A stretch of DNA of 50,411 bases. It comes from Akkermansia sp. (lineage in GTDB: Bacteria > Verrucomicrobiota > Verrucomicrobiia > Verrucomicrobiales > Akkermansiaceae). Below the pieces are notes generated by a model. The model saw nothing but the letters and a program-made list of their open reading frames with translations, had not been told where the DNA came from and did not search any database. Each line of letters opens with the position of its first letter. The first letter of the stretch is position 1. The DNA is taken from the NCBI GenBank assembly GCA_017398765.1, contig JAFQEY010000032.1:1-50411 (forward strand). Direction: 5' to 3'. Shown here in pieces: positions 8,378-17,057 of this stretch. A program made the position numbers and the translations under genes.

Positions 8378-8638
8378 ATGCCTCTGTACGAATATATTTC
8401 CGAAAACCCTGATGACGCATCCCTATCCTGCCCGATGTGTCGGCGGGGCTATGAACTGATGCGCCCACTGAGCCGGGAACCGCACACGCGGTGTATGTAT
8501 TGCAAGAACCCGGTTCGCAAAAAAATCGGCACGGTGAATGTGCCGAAGATTTCCGCCCCCCTTTCCGTAACGGATGCCCGCAAGGCAGGTTTCACCGTCC
8601 TGCAGAAACGCGATGAAGGTGTCTACGAAAAACTCTGA
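8378..8638 (+). CDS. FmdB-like zinc-ribbon protein
   Basis: An 86-residue protein beginning MPLYEY, the hallmark of the FmdB/CxxC_CxxC_SSSS regulatory-protein family. Two cysteine pairs, CPMC (residues ~19-22) and CMYC (~39-42), form a zinc ribbon. The second half is basic and unrelated to the first. The function of the family is not firmly known; a nucleic-acid-binding or regulatory role is assumed. The CNNM-type transporter gene begins 37 bases downstream on the same strand, so the two are likely co-transcribed. Confidence 0.75.
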   Translation: MPLYEYISENPDDASLSCPMCRRGYELMRPLSREPHTRCMYCKNPVRKKIGTVNVPKISAPLSVTDARKAGFTVLQKRDEGVYEKL

Positions 8639-8675
8639 CCCCCCATTTTCTTTTCCACCTGTTAAGTAAAAACCG

Positions 8676-10094
8676 ATGACCGATTTTCAATTTTTCCTGA
8701 CCGCCGAAGAAGCCGCTAAAGTTACCTGGGAATACCCCAGCATCAGCTCCATCGTCATGTTTGTGGTGGGCATCAGCTTCTTCCTCTTCCTGAACGCCTT
8801 TTTCGTGGCCAATGAGTTCGCCAGTGCCCGCGTGCGCGAAAGCCAGCTCGCAGAACAGGAGGATGACAGCAAAGCCCAGGCCAAACGCCGCAAGAACGCC
8901 CTGCATATCGTCAAGCATCTGGATACCTACCTCTCTGCCAATCAGGTGGGTATCACCATTGCCTCCCTTGCCCTCGGTGCCATGGGTGAACCCTTTATCG
9001 AAAGTCTCATCGCGCCTCCTCTCAGCTACTTCCTGCATTTGTCAGAGGCAGTGGTGAGCGTGGTATCCTACTCTCTGGCCTACATCCTGTTCACCTTTGC
9101 CCACGTGGTGCTGGGTGAGCTGGTGCCCAAGAGCATTGCTATTCGCCACCCGCTGCAAATAGCCATGGGGACCTCCACCTCCATGTACCGCTTTGCTCAC
9201 TACACCGCCTGGATTATCAAATTCTGCAACAACACCGCCAACCTCATTGCCCACCGTGTTTTCGGCGTGGACCCGCACTACAACTCCAGTCTGGCTCACA
9301 GCGCAGAGGAAATCGCCCTCATCGTGGAACAGAGCGGCAAAACCAATGAGGTGACGGAGACCGAGGCGGAAATCTCCATGAATGCGCTGGAGCTCAACGA
9401 CCGCTCCGTGCACGAAATCATGGTGCCGCGCAATAATGTGGAGGTGCTGGATATTGACGCACCCTTTGAAACCATCGTTGAGCGCGTCACCAACAGCCGC
9501 CACAGCCGCTTCCCGCTCGTTTCCGGGCATCTGGACAACGTGAAAGGCTGGATTCACGTGAAGGACGTGCTGCGCATGCTCCATGAGAAAAACCATGACC
9601 TGCACCGCGTTCACCGTGAGCTCAAGGTGGTGCCGGACACCATGAAACTGGACACCCTGCTGGACTTCTTCTCCAAGGAACAGACTCACTTCGCCCTGGT
9701 GGTGGATGAATACGGAGATGCTCAGGGGCTGGTGTTCCTGGATGACGTGGTGGAAGAGGTGGTGGGTGACAACATACGCGATGAATTTGAGACCGAAACC
9801 ACCCGCGACTTCTTTGCCGTGGGTGAGGGGCAATATGTTGCCAGCGGCTCGCTCACCCTCTTTGATTTGGAGGAAGAGCTCCCCAACGTGGGTGAGGTGG
9901 AAAGCGAAAGCGTCTCCACCCTCGGCGGCTACATCACCGACCGCCTCGGTCACCTGCCCCGCTGTGAGGAACAGGTGAGACTCAAAGACTACCTCATCAC
10001 CGTCACCGGCACAGACGGTCGCCGCGTTACCCAGGCTCGCATTGTCTACGATCCCATTGAAAAACCGGAACCGGAAGAAATGCTCGCCATTTGA
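8676..10094 (+). CDS. CNNM/CorC-HlyC family transporter (hemolysin-related)
   Basis: A 472-residue membrane protein with the standard order: an N-terminal CNNM (DUF21) domain with several hydrophobic segments and the conserved FFVANEFASARVRESQL stretch; a tandem CBS pair in the middle (with IMVPRNNVEVL and LVVDEYGDAQGLVFLDDVVEEVVGD); and a C-terminal CorC_HlyC domain. Characterised relatives carry out Mg2+ or other divalent cation efflux and bind ATP through the CBS pair. A strong terminator follows, so this gene ends its transcription unit. Confidence 0.93.
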   Translation: MTDFQFFLTAEEAAKVTWEYPSISSIVMFVVGISFFLFLNAFFVANEFASARVRESQLAEQEDDSKAQAKRRKNALHIVKHLDTYLSANQVGITIASLALGAMGEPFIESLIAPPLSYFLHLSEAVVSVVSYSLAYILFTFAHVVLGELVPKSIAIRHPLQIAMGTSTSMYRFAHYTAWIIKFCNNTANLIAHRVFGVDPHYNSSLAHSAEEIALIVEQSGKTNEVTETEAEISMNALELNDRSVHEIMVPRNNVEVLDIDAPFETIVERVTNSRHSRFPLVSGHLDNVKGWIHVKDVLRMLHEKNHDLHRVHRELKVVPDTMKLDTLLDFFSKEQTHFALVVDEYGDAQGLVFLDDVVEEVVGDNIRDEFETETTRDFFAVGEGQYVASGSLTLFDLEEELPNVGEVESESVSTLGGYITDRLGHLPRCEEQVRLKDYLITVTGTDGRRVTQARIVYDPIEKPEPEEMLAI

Positions 10095-10119
10095 TACGGA
10101 AATACTTATTTAATACCGC

Positions 10120-10164
10120 CTCCGGCAATGTTTGATTGTATTCAAAGATTGCCGGAGTAATTTT
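10120..10164 (+). terminator. Rho-independent terminator after the CNNM gene
   Basis: A 10-bp perfect outer stem (10120-10129 with 10148-10157) with additional inner pairing (TTTGA/TCAAA), followed by TAATTTTTT. Confidence 0.88.
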
Positions 10165-10279
10165 TTATTAAGGGATCTGCTTGTTCTGCACATCGCATTT
10201 AAAATGAGATACACTCCCGCCGCGCCGCTTCCGGCGGCAAGAGAAACACCTCGTAAACCCTTAAAATATAATTAACTAC

Positions 10280-12238
10280 ATGAAAACAAGATTACCCAAA
10301 GCACTTTTGAGCGGTCTGCTTATAGCGCTCGCAACAGCAGCACAGGCTACGGATTACAATGTCGGTGTTCACACCGGCAAAGACAATCTGCCCAGCTCCG
10401 CTTCCAACTACTGGACACATACGGAGAATGATCTCACCCTCACCGGCACAGACAGACTGGGCTACATCTCCGGTGATACCCTGGTGACCGGTCTGGGCAA
10501 GGAACAGTGGAATGCAAGTTGGGGCAAATGGACGCAGGCATCATCCGGCACCGTAACCAAGAATGTCAATATCAACGGCACGCTGACCATTGAGGATGAT
10601 GCACAGGTGGTGCTCGGCGGTCAATACAAAACGGCTACAGACAGCTTCGGTCTTTCCAGCGTGGACGAATACACGGGTATCATTGCCAATAAGGTCGTGG
10701 TAAACGGTAACGAGGGCAAAACGAGCCTTTCCTCCTGGAATGCTTCCGTGAACGTGTTGGAAATCAACAGCGGTAATGTGCGGCTGCATGACAAGGTGCA
10801 ATCCGGCAACAATCATTTTGTCTATGAGGACAAAGATTCCAAACAGGTACGCATCAAACAGGCTCTTCATATCAACGGCGGCAACACCGTCATCAACCTC
10901 AACCAGCTGGATTCCAGTAACGGGGCTGATGATGCACACGTATTCACCAGTTTCGGTACTATCAACTTCACCAATCCCAAATATAATCTGCTGGGCAGCC
11001 TCACCGGTGCCGACAGCGCAGAAATCGCCAGTTCGCAGATAACGCAGACCGCCGGCACACTGACGGTTAACGGTAAGACCGCTTCCGTGGGTGGTCTGAA
11101 CATCAACCAGAGCGGTGGCACCATGAACATCTCCACCGATGGCAGCAGATACCACTCCTGGCACATTCTCTCCGACTACGGAGACAGCACCATTACCCAA
11201 TCCGGCAATGCGGTGCTGAATATCGGCGGCATCAAGGCCTACAATTCCAAGTACGACACAGTACTGGATCTTTTACTGGAAAAGGGAGTTTCCTATGATC
11301 CGAATTCCGGCGAGCTGAGCAGCGACGGCAGAACCGTGGAAATCAATCCCTCTATCTCCATCAGCCAGACAGGCAGCGGCTCTATCAACATCGTTAAAGG
11401 TATTGATTTCACCAATCAGAAATCAGGTGAGGCTTCCTCTGAAATCAGCGAAATCAAGCAGAGCGGCAGCGGCAGCATCAATCTGAGCGGCACCTACTCC
11501 GGTGTTACCTTCGATGTGGAGCAAAGCGGCAGTGGTACCATCAACATGAACTCCTCCATGTCGCTGAATGAGGTGAAGCTGAGCGATGAGAACGGTACCG
11601 GCGGCAAGCTGAATATCGCAGCTGGCGCCGTAGTTACTGCCAGCAGCATCACCATTGACGGCGGCAGCATCGTCAACAACGGCACGATTAACGGCGTTGT
11701 TTCCATGGCTCTGCGCTCCGCAGGGGAAACCATCAACATCACTGATGGTGAGCTGGTCAACAGCGGCACCATCAACGCCTCCGTCAACATGAGCGGCGGC
11801 ACACTGGTGGCAGAAGCCGACAGCGAAATTGCCGGAATCAGTGCCACGGGCGGTGACATTCTGGTGAATGGAGATTTCACCATGACCGGTGATATGGTGC
11901 TGGACGGTGATGCTGAACTGATTTTCGCTGATGCAGATTACACGATTGACCTGGGAGAATACGATGTTGAGTTCTCCGGCAACAGCAGCATTGCTCTGAC
12001 TCTGGGAGATGCAGAACTTTCGGACGTGGTGCTCTTCACCGGTGCCAAGGATGACACCTACTCCGGCTACAAGATTTCACTTCTGGACGAAAAAGGTAAC
12101 ACCACCGGTACCGCCGTGTTGCAGTACAATGCAGATGGCTCCGTTACGCTGGAAGCTGCAGCAGTTCCTGAGCCGACAAGTGCTACGCTTTCCCTGCTGG
12201 CACTCGCTGCGCTGGCTGCACGCCGCCGCCGCAAATAA
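10280..12238 (+). CDS. PEP-CTERM-type secreted beta-rich surface protein
   Basis: 652 residues. The signal peptide (MKTRLPKALLSGLLIALATAAQA) is followed by a long Gly/Ser/Thr/Asn-rich region with repeated SGSGSINL, SGTINMN and SGGTLV-style strands, as in right-handed beta-helix or autotransporter-passenger proteins. The C-terminus is a PEP-CTERM sorting tail: VPEPT, a hydrophobic stretch and RRRRK, expected to be recognised by an exosortase-type system and removed at the envelope. A perfect TATAAT at 10267-10272 lies only 7 bases before the ATG, but no good -35 box is visible. A strong terminator follows, so the gene is monocistronic. The ligand or role is unknown. Confidence 0.88.
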   Translation: MKTRLPKALLSGLLIALATAAQATDYNVGVHTGKDNLPSSASNYWTHTENDLTLTGTDRLGYISGDTLVTGLGKEQWNASWGKWTQASSGTVTKNVNINGTLTIEDDAQVVLGGQYKTATDSFGLSSVDEYTGIIANKVVVNGNEGKTSLSSWNASVNVLEINSGNVRLHDKVQSGNNHFVYEDKDSKQVRIKQALHINGGNTVINLNQLDSSNGADDAHVFTSFGTINFTNPKYNLLGSLTGADSAEIASSQITQTAGTLTVNGKTASVGGLNINQSGGTMNISTDGSRYHSWHILSDYGDSTITQSGNAVLNIGGIKAYNSKYDTVLDLLLEKGVSYDPNSGELSSDGRTVEINPSISISQTGSGSINIVKGIDFTNQKSGEASSEISEIKQSGSGSINLSGTYSGVTFDVEQSGSGTINMNSSMSLNEVKLSDENGTGGKLNIAAGAVVTASSITIDGGSIVNNGTINGVVSMALRSAGETINITDGELVNSGTINASVNMSGGTLVAEADSEIAGISATGGDILVNGDFTMTGDMVLDGDAELIFADADYTIDLGEYDVEFSGNSSIALTLGDAELSDVVLFTGAKDDTYSGYKISLLDEKGNTTGTAVLQYNADGSVTLEAAAVPEPTSATLSLLALAALAARRRRK

Positions 12239-12256
12239 TCAAGCCTTTTACAGGTA

Positions 12257-12297
12257 AAAAATCACCCTGCCACGCATGTTGTGGCAGGGTGATTTTT
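12257..12297 (+). terminator. Strong terminator after the PEP-CTERM gene
   Basis: A 17-bp perfect stem (12257-12273 with 12281-12297) with a 7-base loop. A-tract and T-tract ends on both sides allow it to work in both directions. Confidence 0.93.
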
Positions 12298-12351
12298 CAT
12301 AAAGCATCCAAGCCGGAGAGAGCCAAGCACACGGGCGGGGAATGTGAGCGG

Positions 12352-13335
12352 TCAGACCTGCTCTGATGGCAGCCCCAGAATGGCCCCGGGCATAATCTTG
12401 TGCCCGGCAAAGAAACTTTCCGCATTCATCTTACGCGCACCGGCCGGTTGCATGGTCATGATGCGGATAGCCCCGCCGCGACTGCCGCCGCAGGAGACAA
12501 TCATACCCTCCGGGCCGGATTCCAACACCATACCGGGGCGGCAACCTGCCGGCTTCTTGTAGCGGGCAAAAACATCCACCGGGGGATAAATCTTGAGCGT
12601 CTTATCCACGCCCTTGTGAACGGAGGGGTAAATTGTGAACGTGCCGGGCCAGGAATGGTAGGCGCGAATCCTGCGCGCGACCTGGAAAGCGGGTTGAGCC
12701 CAGTCAATCTCACCATCTGCACGCAGCAGCTTGGGTGCATAGGTCATGAGATTCTCATCCTGCTCCTCACGCTCAGCCGTGCCGTTGCGGAGCCCCTCAA
12801 TGGCCTCCAGCACCACAGCGGGAGCCAGCTGCGCCAAATCATCATGCAAGGATTCCGCCGTCTCACGCCCACGCAGGGGGATAACAGAGCGGCAGATGAT
12901 ATCACCGGCATCAAGCTTTTTGACCACATGCATCACGGTAATACCGGTTTCATCATCCCCGGCCTCAATAGCAGCCTGGATGCACGCTGCCCCGCGATGA
13001 CGCGGCAGCAGAGAGGCATGAGCATTGATACAGGCCAGAGCCGGAACATCCAACACCTCCTGTGAAAGAATCTGCCCATAGGCCATCACTACCACAATAT
13101 CCGGCTGCAGCTCCCGTAGAGCCTGCACCGCCGCAGCGTCACGCATCTTTTCCGGCTGGAGCACGGGAATAGCCGCTTCTTCCGCACACACCTTGATGCG
13201 GGGGGGAGTCAGCACCATGTGTCGCCCCACGGGGCGATCCGGCTGCGTTACCAGCCCCACCAGCTCACCCGTTCTCCCCAATGCCTGAAATGTAGGGATT
13301 GCAATATCCCCGGTTGCCATCATCACAATGCGCAT
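12352..13335 (-). CDS. fmt: Methionyl-tRNA formyltransferase
   Basis: Formylates initiator Met-tRNA using 10-formyl-THF. 327 residues, a normal length. The N-terminal formyltransferase fold shows MATGDIAIPTFQAL, VTQPDRPVGRH, PDIVVVMAYGQIL and the active-site run NAHASLLPRHRGAACI with the catalytic Asn and His, followed by GDDETGITVMHVVKKLDAGDII. The C-terminal domain is OB-fold-like. The usual Trp in the LLPRWRGAAPI signature is His here, a minor change. A promoter ends 6 bases before the ATG, so the message is probably leaderless, which supports the start. The usual partner, def, is absent. Confidence 0.95.
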   Translation of the reverse strand: MRIVMMATGDIAIPTFQALGRTGELVGLVTQPDRPVGRHMVLTPPRIKVCAEEAAIPVLQPEKMRDAAAVQALRELQPDIVVVMAYGQILSQEVLDVPALACINAHASLLPRHRGAACIQAAIEAGDDETGITVMHVVKKLDAGDIICRSVIPLRGRETAESLHDDLAQLAPAVVLEAIEGLRNGTAEREEQDENLMTYAPKLLRADGEIDWAQPAFQVARRIRAYHSWPGTFTIYPSVHKGVDKTLKIYPPVDVFARYKKPAGCRPGMVLESGPEGMIVSCGGSRGGAIRIMTMQPAGARKMNAESFFAGHKIMPGAILGLPSEQV

Positions 13336-13341
13336 GACTTT

Positions 13342-13370
13342 CTTTTATGCCAAAATTTTGTGCAGGTCAA
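13342..13370 (-). promoter_or_regulatory. Promoter of fmt (leaderless type)
   Basis: Minus strand: -35 TTGACC (13370-13365), 17-base spacer, -10 TAAAAG (13347-13342). Only 6 bases then remain to the ATG. Confidence 0.6.
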
Positions 13371-13489
13371 GCCCTTTTGAACAAAATCAGGGATAATTCT
13401 CAAAAGTTACGATAGGGGGGGACCATTTTGCGCTGAAGAGGTGCGGGAGAGAAGCGATTCACCCCCGGGTAAAGGCACAGGACGGGGCA

Positions 13490-14017
13490 TCACAGGACAT
13501 ATTCGAACAGATAAAAGGTTCGCCAGCCAACGGCATCATAAAACAAACGCAGAGAACCGCAGGGAACAAATCCGGCTTTCGTATAGACGGGAGCCGCCGG
13601 CAAATTATGGTCGATAAGGTCAAGCCGCACAGCCTTGTGCCCCGCACGGAGCGCATGCTGTATAGCGTGATGAATCATCCGGCGACCAATTCCCTGTTTC
13701 CGGTAAGATGTGCCCACCCCCAACGTGTGGATAACAGAGAATTCTCCCGGGGCAGCCTGGGTGTTCCAATCAGCCGACAAGTACCCCTCATTGGCAGACT
13801 CATTCACCACCATGGCAGCTGCAATCCGCCCGCAAACTTCTGCCACGTAAAGCTCACCGGCGGCAATAGAGCCGCGCAAATAACTTTCACCCGGGTACAC
13901 GCCTCGTGTCCAACAGGGATGATACGGCTCTTTTTCCAAATCCTCCGTCAATTGGTCATAAAATGCCTGCACGGCTTGGTAATCAGAATCCACCGCAGGG
14001 CGTATACTTGCATTCAT
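13490..14017 (-). CDS. GNAT-family N-acetyltransferase
   Basis: 175 residues from ATG 14017 (MNASIRPAVDSDYQAV). The GNAT core is visible: an N-terminal beta-alpha unit, the YVAEVCGRIAAAMVV strand, the VIHTLGVGTSYRKQGIGRRMI segment with the acetyl-CoA pyrophosphate loop (Q/RxxGxG/A type) at about residues 115-128, and the C-terminal KAVRLDLIDHNLPAAPVYTKAGF motif. The acceptor substrate cannot be told from the sequence. Two earlier in-frame ATGs (14026, 14053) overlap the promoter, so 14017 is preferred. The gene is single, downstream of the flotillin operon terminator. Confidence 0.85.
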   Translation of the reverse strand: MNASIRPAVDSDYQAVQAFYDQLTEDLEKEPYHPCWTRGVYPGESYLRGSIAAGELYVAEVCGRIAAAMVVNESANEGYLSADWNTQAAPGEFSVIHTLGVGTSYRKQGIGRRMIHHAIQHALRAGHKAVRLDLIDHNLPAAPVYTKAGFVPCGSLRLFYDAVGWRTFYLFEYVL

Positions 14018-14024
14018 GCCCACC

Positions 14025-14053
14025 ATCTTACACAGCCTCCCCCGCAGCGTCAA
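14025..14053 (-). promoter_or_regulatory. Promoter of the GNAT gene (leaderless type)
   Basis: Minus strand: -35 TTGACG (14053-14048), 17-base spacer, -10 TAAGAT (14030-14025), then 7 bases to the ATG at 14017. Confidence 0.55.
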
Positions 14054-14055
14054 TG

Positions 14056-14092
14056 CAAAACCGCCCCCGACTGCGGCATGCAGCGGGGGCGG
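14056..14092 (-). terminator. Terminator of the flotillin operon
   Basis: A 9-bp perfect GC stem (14061-14069 with 14084-14092) followed, on the minus strand, by TTTTG. It lies just downstream of the flotillin stop and directly abuts the next promoter. Confidence 0.75.
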
Positions 14093-14117
14093 TCAAAAAG
14101 GACTTACAGATGAGAGA

Positions 14118-15638
14118 TTAAGCCTTGGGCGCATCTGTCGGTGCGGGAGCGGGGGCAGGCTGAGCAGAAGCCTTACCCAGATAGCTGGGAAGCTCCACGC
14201 CCACGCTACTGGCAAGCTCATGCAGCGGCAGAGTGCCCGTCACCAGGTTCTGCACAAAACCGCCCACGGAACCGCTCTGCGAATCGCCTCCGCCCATGAC
14301 CACCACCTTGTCGAAACTGAGGTTGCGGATAGCACTGGCCTGAGTCTCCACAATCTGCGGGAGCTGCTCAGTCACCAGCAGACCGGAAGCAGAGCGGGCA
14401 TCCCCCGCAGCCTCCACAATCCGGCGGAAACCGTTGGCCTTGGCCTCCAGCGCGGCCTGAATGGCAGCAGCCTGACCGCGACCCACCAGCTCAAGGCCTT
14501 CACCTTCTGCCTTCTTCTTGAGCAGGAGCGCATCTGCCTCACCCTTAGCAAGCTTGATTGCAGCGTTACCCTCAGCCTCTTTCTCGATGATGAGAGCATC
14601 TGCGCGGCCCTGCTGCTCACGCACCAGCACAGCGGCAGCGGCCTCTGCGGCAATCTCCTGCTTGCGCTTCTGGATTTCGGCCTTCACGATTTCGTTGGCG
14701 GTCAGCGTGGCGCGTTCCAGCTCGGCACGCTCCATTTCGGCCTCGCGGCTGGCCACATAGCCCGCCTGCTCGGCACGTGCAGCCTGCTCACGCTCGGCCA
14801 CCTCAGCAATACGCTGAGCCTCTGCCTGGCGAACCTTCAGGCGGGCGTTGGAATCAGCCACCTTCATCTGAGCCTCATTGTTACCCTCCACAGCAGCGGC
14901 GTTGGCCATGGCCACCTGCACCGTCTGCTCACGCAGAGCCTCTGCCTTACCAATCTCACCGCGGCGGGTTTCCTCTGCCACCTTAATCATGGCATCATTG
15001 ATAGCGCGGGCGGCAGCCTCCTGCCCCAGAGCGGCGATGTAGCCGGAAGCATCCCGTATATCCGTAATATTGGCGTTGATGAGGTAGAGCCCCACCTTGT
15101 GCAGTTCCACATCCACACCGCCGGTGATTCCCTTGATGAGCTTCTCACGGTCAGCGTTGATTTCCTCAATGGTGAGCGAGGCGATGACCACACGCATCTG
15201 CCCCATGATGATTTCGGAAGCAAGGTTGCGGATATCCTCACGGGTGCGCCCCAGCAGGCGGCTGGCGGCATTCTGCATAATTTCCGGGGTGGTGCTGATA
15301 CCGACGATGAAGGAGGATGGCACATCCACGCGGATATTCTGGCTGGAGAGAGCCCCCTTGAGCGGCACATCGATGTTGATGGGGTTCAAGTCCATGAACG
15401 CGCAGCTCTGAATCACCGGCATCACAAAGGTGGCACCACCGTGAATGCACTTGGCAGAACGCCCTGCGCCCACCTTACCGTACACGATAAGAATCTTGTC
15501 CGACGGGCACATCTTATAGCGGCTGAACAGCAACGCAGCCGTACCCAGCAGGAACACCACAATGGCAACAATGGCAATGATGCTCTGCGACGACGATTCG
15601 CCGGTTTTGGCGGCGAGAATGAGTAGTGTATTAATCAT
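14118..15638 (-). CDS. Flotillin-like SPFH-domain membrane protein
   Basis: 506 residues. An N-terminal transmembrane segment (about residues 20-40) is followed by the SPFH/Band-7 domain (about 45-220). A long Ala/Glu-rich coiled coil with repeated EA/AEA periods covers about 220-400, and the Gly-rich, Pro/Ala-rich C-terminus ends APAPAPTDAPKA. This is the FloT/YuaG architecture; such proteins form large oligomers that organise membrane microdomains. It lies 12 bases downstream of an NfeD-like gene, its standard partner, and a terminator follows. Confidence 0.93.
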   Translation of the reverse strand: MINTLLILAAKTGESSSQSIIAIVAIVVFLLGTAALLFSRYKMCPSDKILIVYGKVGAGRSAKCIHGGATFVMPVIQSCAFMDLNPINIDVPLKGALSSQNIRVDVPSSFIVGISTTPEIMQNAASRLLGRTREDIRNLASEIIMGQMRVVIASLTIEEINADREKLIKGITGGVDVELHKVGLYLINANITDIRDASGYIAALGQEAAARAINDAMIKVAEETRRGEIGKAEALREQTVQVAMANAAAVEGNNEAQMKVADSNARLKVRQAEAQRIAEVAEREQAARAEQAGYVASREAEMERAELERATLTANEIVKAEIQKRKQEIAAEAAAAVLVREQQGRADALIIEKEAEGNAAIKLAKGEADALLLKKKAEGEGLELVGRGQAAAIQAALEAKANGFRRIVEAAGDARSASGLLVTEQLPQIVETQASAIRNLSFDKVVVMGGGDSQSGSVGGFVQNLVTGTLPLHELASSVGVELPSYLGKASAQPAPAPAPTDAPKA

Positions 15639-15650
15639 AGTTGTGTTTGT

Positions 15651-16292
15651 TTATTGTTGGGGAGATTTCGGGGCGGTCAGGGAACGAACCGTCAGGCAGT
15701 ATGTAGTGGCAGCCACCACCACGATGGGAGTCTGCGCCGGCAGGGGCGTATCGCCCTCTTGCACGGCGGCCATGGTTATCATCTGGCTGGGGTGGGAAAC
15801 CTGCACCTGCCCCCCCGGTTCGCCATGCGGGGGAATGGTCAGATACACCGTCCCTGTGCAGCCTACCAGTGTATTATAATCAAGCGAACCATCACACTTC
15901 AGGCTGTAGATGAATTTCAGCAACCCTACCACGCAGAAGAAAATAACCAGCCCCACCAGCAGGCCCACCAGAATAGCCAGCCACACACCGGCTCCGGACT
16001 GTACGGCAGCGTAGCCACCCCAGCCAAAGCCCATCATGAAACCAATGACGGCGCGCACGGAAAACACCCCCGTATCCGCCCCGGCGGCATCGGAGGCCTC
16101 CACAGCAGGCACATCCACATCGCTGTCACCTAAATCAAAGAAAAACGCCATCAGCATCGACACGATGGAGAGCAGCGTTGCCAACCAGGCTATAGCACAG
16201 AAAATACCGCGGGCAGAAGTAAAATCAGGCAGGAGATCCGCTGCATGCAGCAGCGCCTTCCCCCATTCAAAAAACTGAGTCACATATTGCAT
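15651..16292 (-). CDS. NfeD-like membrane protein, flotillin partner
   Basis: 213 residues. A hydrophobic segment near residues 27-52 is followed by an acidic loop (DLGDSDVDVPAVEAS), then two further membrane segments (FMMGFGWGGYAAV and WLAILVGLLVGLVIFFCVVGLLKF). The C-terminal soluble beta domain begins LVGCTGTVYLTIPPHGEPGGQVQV and ends in the Gln-rich PKSPQQ. This layout is that of short NfeD/YuaF proteins, whose OB-fold domain pairs genetically with flotillins. The flotillin gene starts 12 bases downstream. Confidence 0.82.
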   Translation of the reverse strand: MQYVTQFFEWGKALLHAADLLPDFTSARGIFCAIAWLATLLSIVSMLMAFFFDLGDSDVDVPAVEASDAAGADTGVFSVRAVIGFMMGFGWGGYAAVQSGAGVWLAILVGLLVGLVIFFCVVGLLKFIYSLKCDGSLDYNTLVGCTGTVYLTIPPHGEPGGQVQVSHPSQMITMAAVQEGDTPLPAQTPIVVVAATTYCLTVRSLTAPKSPQQ

Positions 16293-16317
16293 AGTTGGAT
16301 TGGGTTAACTGCGGGGA

Positions 16318-16347
16318 ATAGTAACATCTACCGGCGGCTCCAGTCAA
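16318..16347 (-). promoter_or_regulatory. Promoter of the nfeD-flotillin operon
   Basis: Minus strand: -35 TTGACT (16347-16342), 18-base spacer, -10 TACTAT (16323-16318), 25 bases before the ATG. Confidence 0.55.
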
Positions 16348-16409
16348 CCAGAAATTCAGCCACAGGCAGAATCTGAGGCTGAATTTGTTATTTTTTACTC
16401 ATTTTGGGC

Positions 16410-16437
16410 TTGCATCTTCTGCGAAGCGTGCTATCAT
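16410..16437 (+). promoter_or_regulatory. Promoter of rpsO
   Basis: -35 TTGCAT (16410-16415), 16-base spacer, -10 TATCAT (16432-16437). It gives a leader of about 60 bases, long for this window, and so leaves room for S15 autoregulation. Confidence 0.7.
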
Positions 16438-16506
16438 CCCCTCACCTTGTAGGTCGATTTGCCGCAGCCACGAAAAATCAACCAAATAAACAAGATACAT
16501 AATACA

Positions 16507-16758
16507 ATGAGCGAAATCAACGTCAACGACTTCAAGACGAACGAGAAGGACACCGGTTCCACCGGTTTCCAGGTGGCCGTGATGACCAAGCGCATCGTCC
16601 ACCTTACTGAGCACCTTAAGGCTAACAAGCACGACCACGCTTCCCGCCGCGGTCTGCTGATGCTTGTCGCCAAGCGCCGCAAGATGCTCGACTACGCCAA
16701 GCGCACCAATCCTGATCTTTACAAGGATCTGCTTGTGCGTCTCTCCCTCCGCCACTAA
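16507..16758 (+). CDS. rpsO: 30S ribosomal protein S15
   Basis: 83 residues, close to the usual 89. The rRNA-binding core is intact: DTGSTGFQVAVMTKRI, LTEHLKANKHDHASRRGLL, VAKRRKMLDY. S15 binds 16S rRNA in the platform early in assembly. The N-terminus (MSEINVNDFKTNEKDTGS) is several residues shorter than in E. coli. The ATG at 16507 is chosen because the upstream in-frame ATG at 16459 adds 16 unrelated residues. The gene is monocistronic between its own promoter and terminator; pnp, a common neighbour, is absent. Confidence 0.96.
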   Translation: MSEINVNDFKTNEKDTGSTGFQVAVMTKRIVHLTEHLKANKHDHASRRGLLMLVAKRRKMLDYAKRTNPDLYKDLLVRLSLRH

Positions 16759-16802
16759 TCAGGGGCGGAACGGAAGGCTTCGTCAGAAGCATCTATCGCT
16801 AC

Positions 16803-16846
16803 AGGAACGCCGCTGAGTGGTCGACTCTGCGGCGTTCCTCCGTTTT
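16803..16846 (+). terminator. Terminator of rpsO
   Basis: An 11-bp perfect stem (16803-16813 with 16829-16839) with a 15-base loop, then CCGTTTT. Confidence 0.75.
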
Positions 16847-16914
16847 CAGTCAGATAGCCCCCTCATCTGAAGGTGCGGCAGCCGATATTGCGCTCAGAGC
16901 ACCTGTGAATTGAC

Positions 16915-16943
16915 TTGACTGGAGAGCACAAAGCGTGTAGACT
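16915..16943 (+). promoter_or_regulatory. Promoter of the pyruvyl transferase-flippase operon
   Basis: -35 TTGACT (16915-16920), 17-base spacer, -10 TAGACT (16938-16943). The leader of about 105 bases is the longest in the window and might hold regulatory structure, but no recognisable motif was seen in it. Confidence 0.65.
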
Positions 16944-17057
16944 ACCCGCCCGGCTGCAGTGTCTCCAAGAGCTCAAACCCGGGAAAAGCGGCTTGCGGAG
17001 TGAGGTTGGCTACACGGGGGTAAGAAAGCAGCGTTAAAACGGAACGTGGCTACAGAT

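Noticed and set aside
10181..10272. Full sigma70 promoter for the 10280 PEP-CTERM gene
   Set aside because: A perfect TATAAT at 10267 exists but no acceptable -35 is found 15-19 bases upstream, and TTGTTC at 10181 has no well-placed -10. Noted in the gene entry only.
14016..15626. A 536-codon open frame opposite the flotillin gene
   Set aside because: Antisense shadow caused by the GC-rich, Ala/Glu-rich coiled-coil coding sequence; the minus-strand protein has clear SPFH homology.
17046..17057. GTG start for the pyruvyl transferase, four residues upstream
   Set aside because: Family members begin at the conserved (M)xIxxHxxxxNYG; the ATG at 17058 fits better and neither has a Shine-Dalgarno, so this is undecided but less likely.
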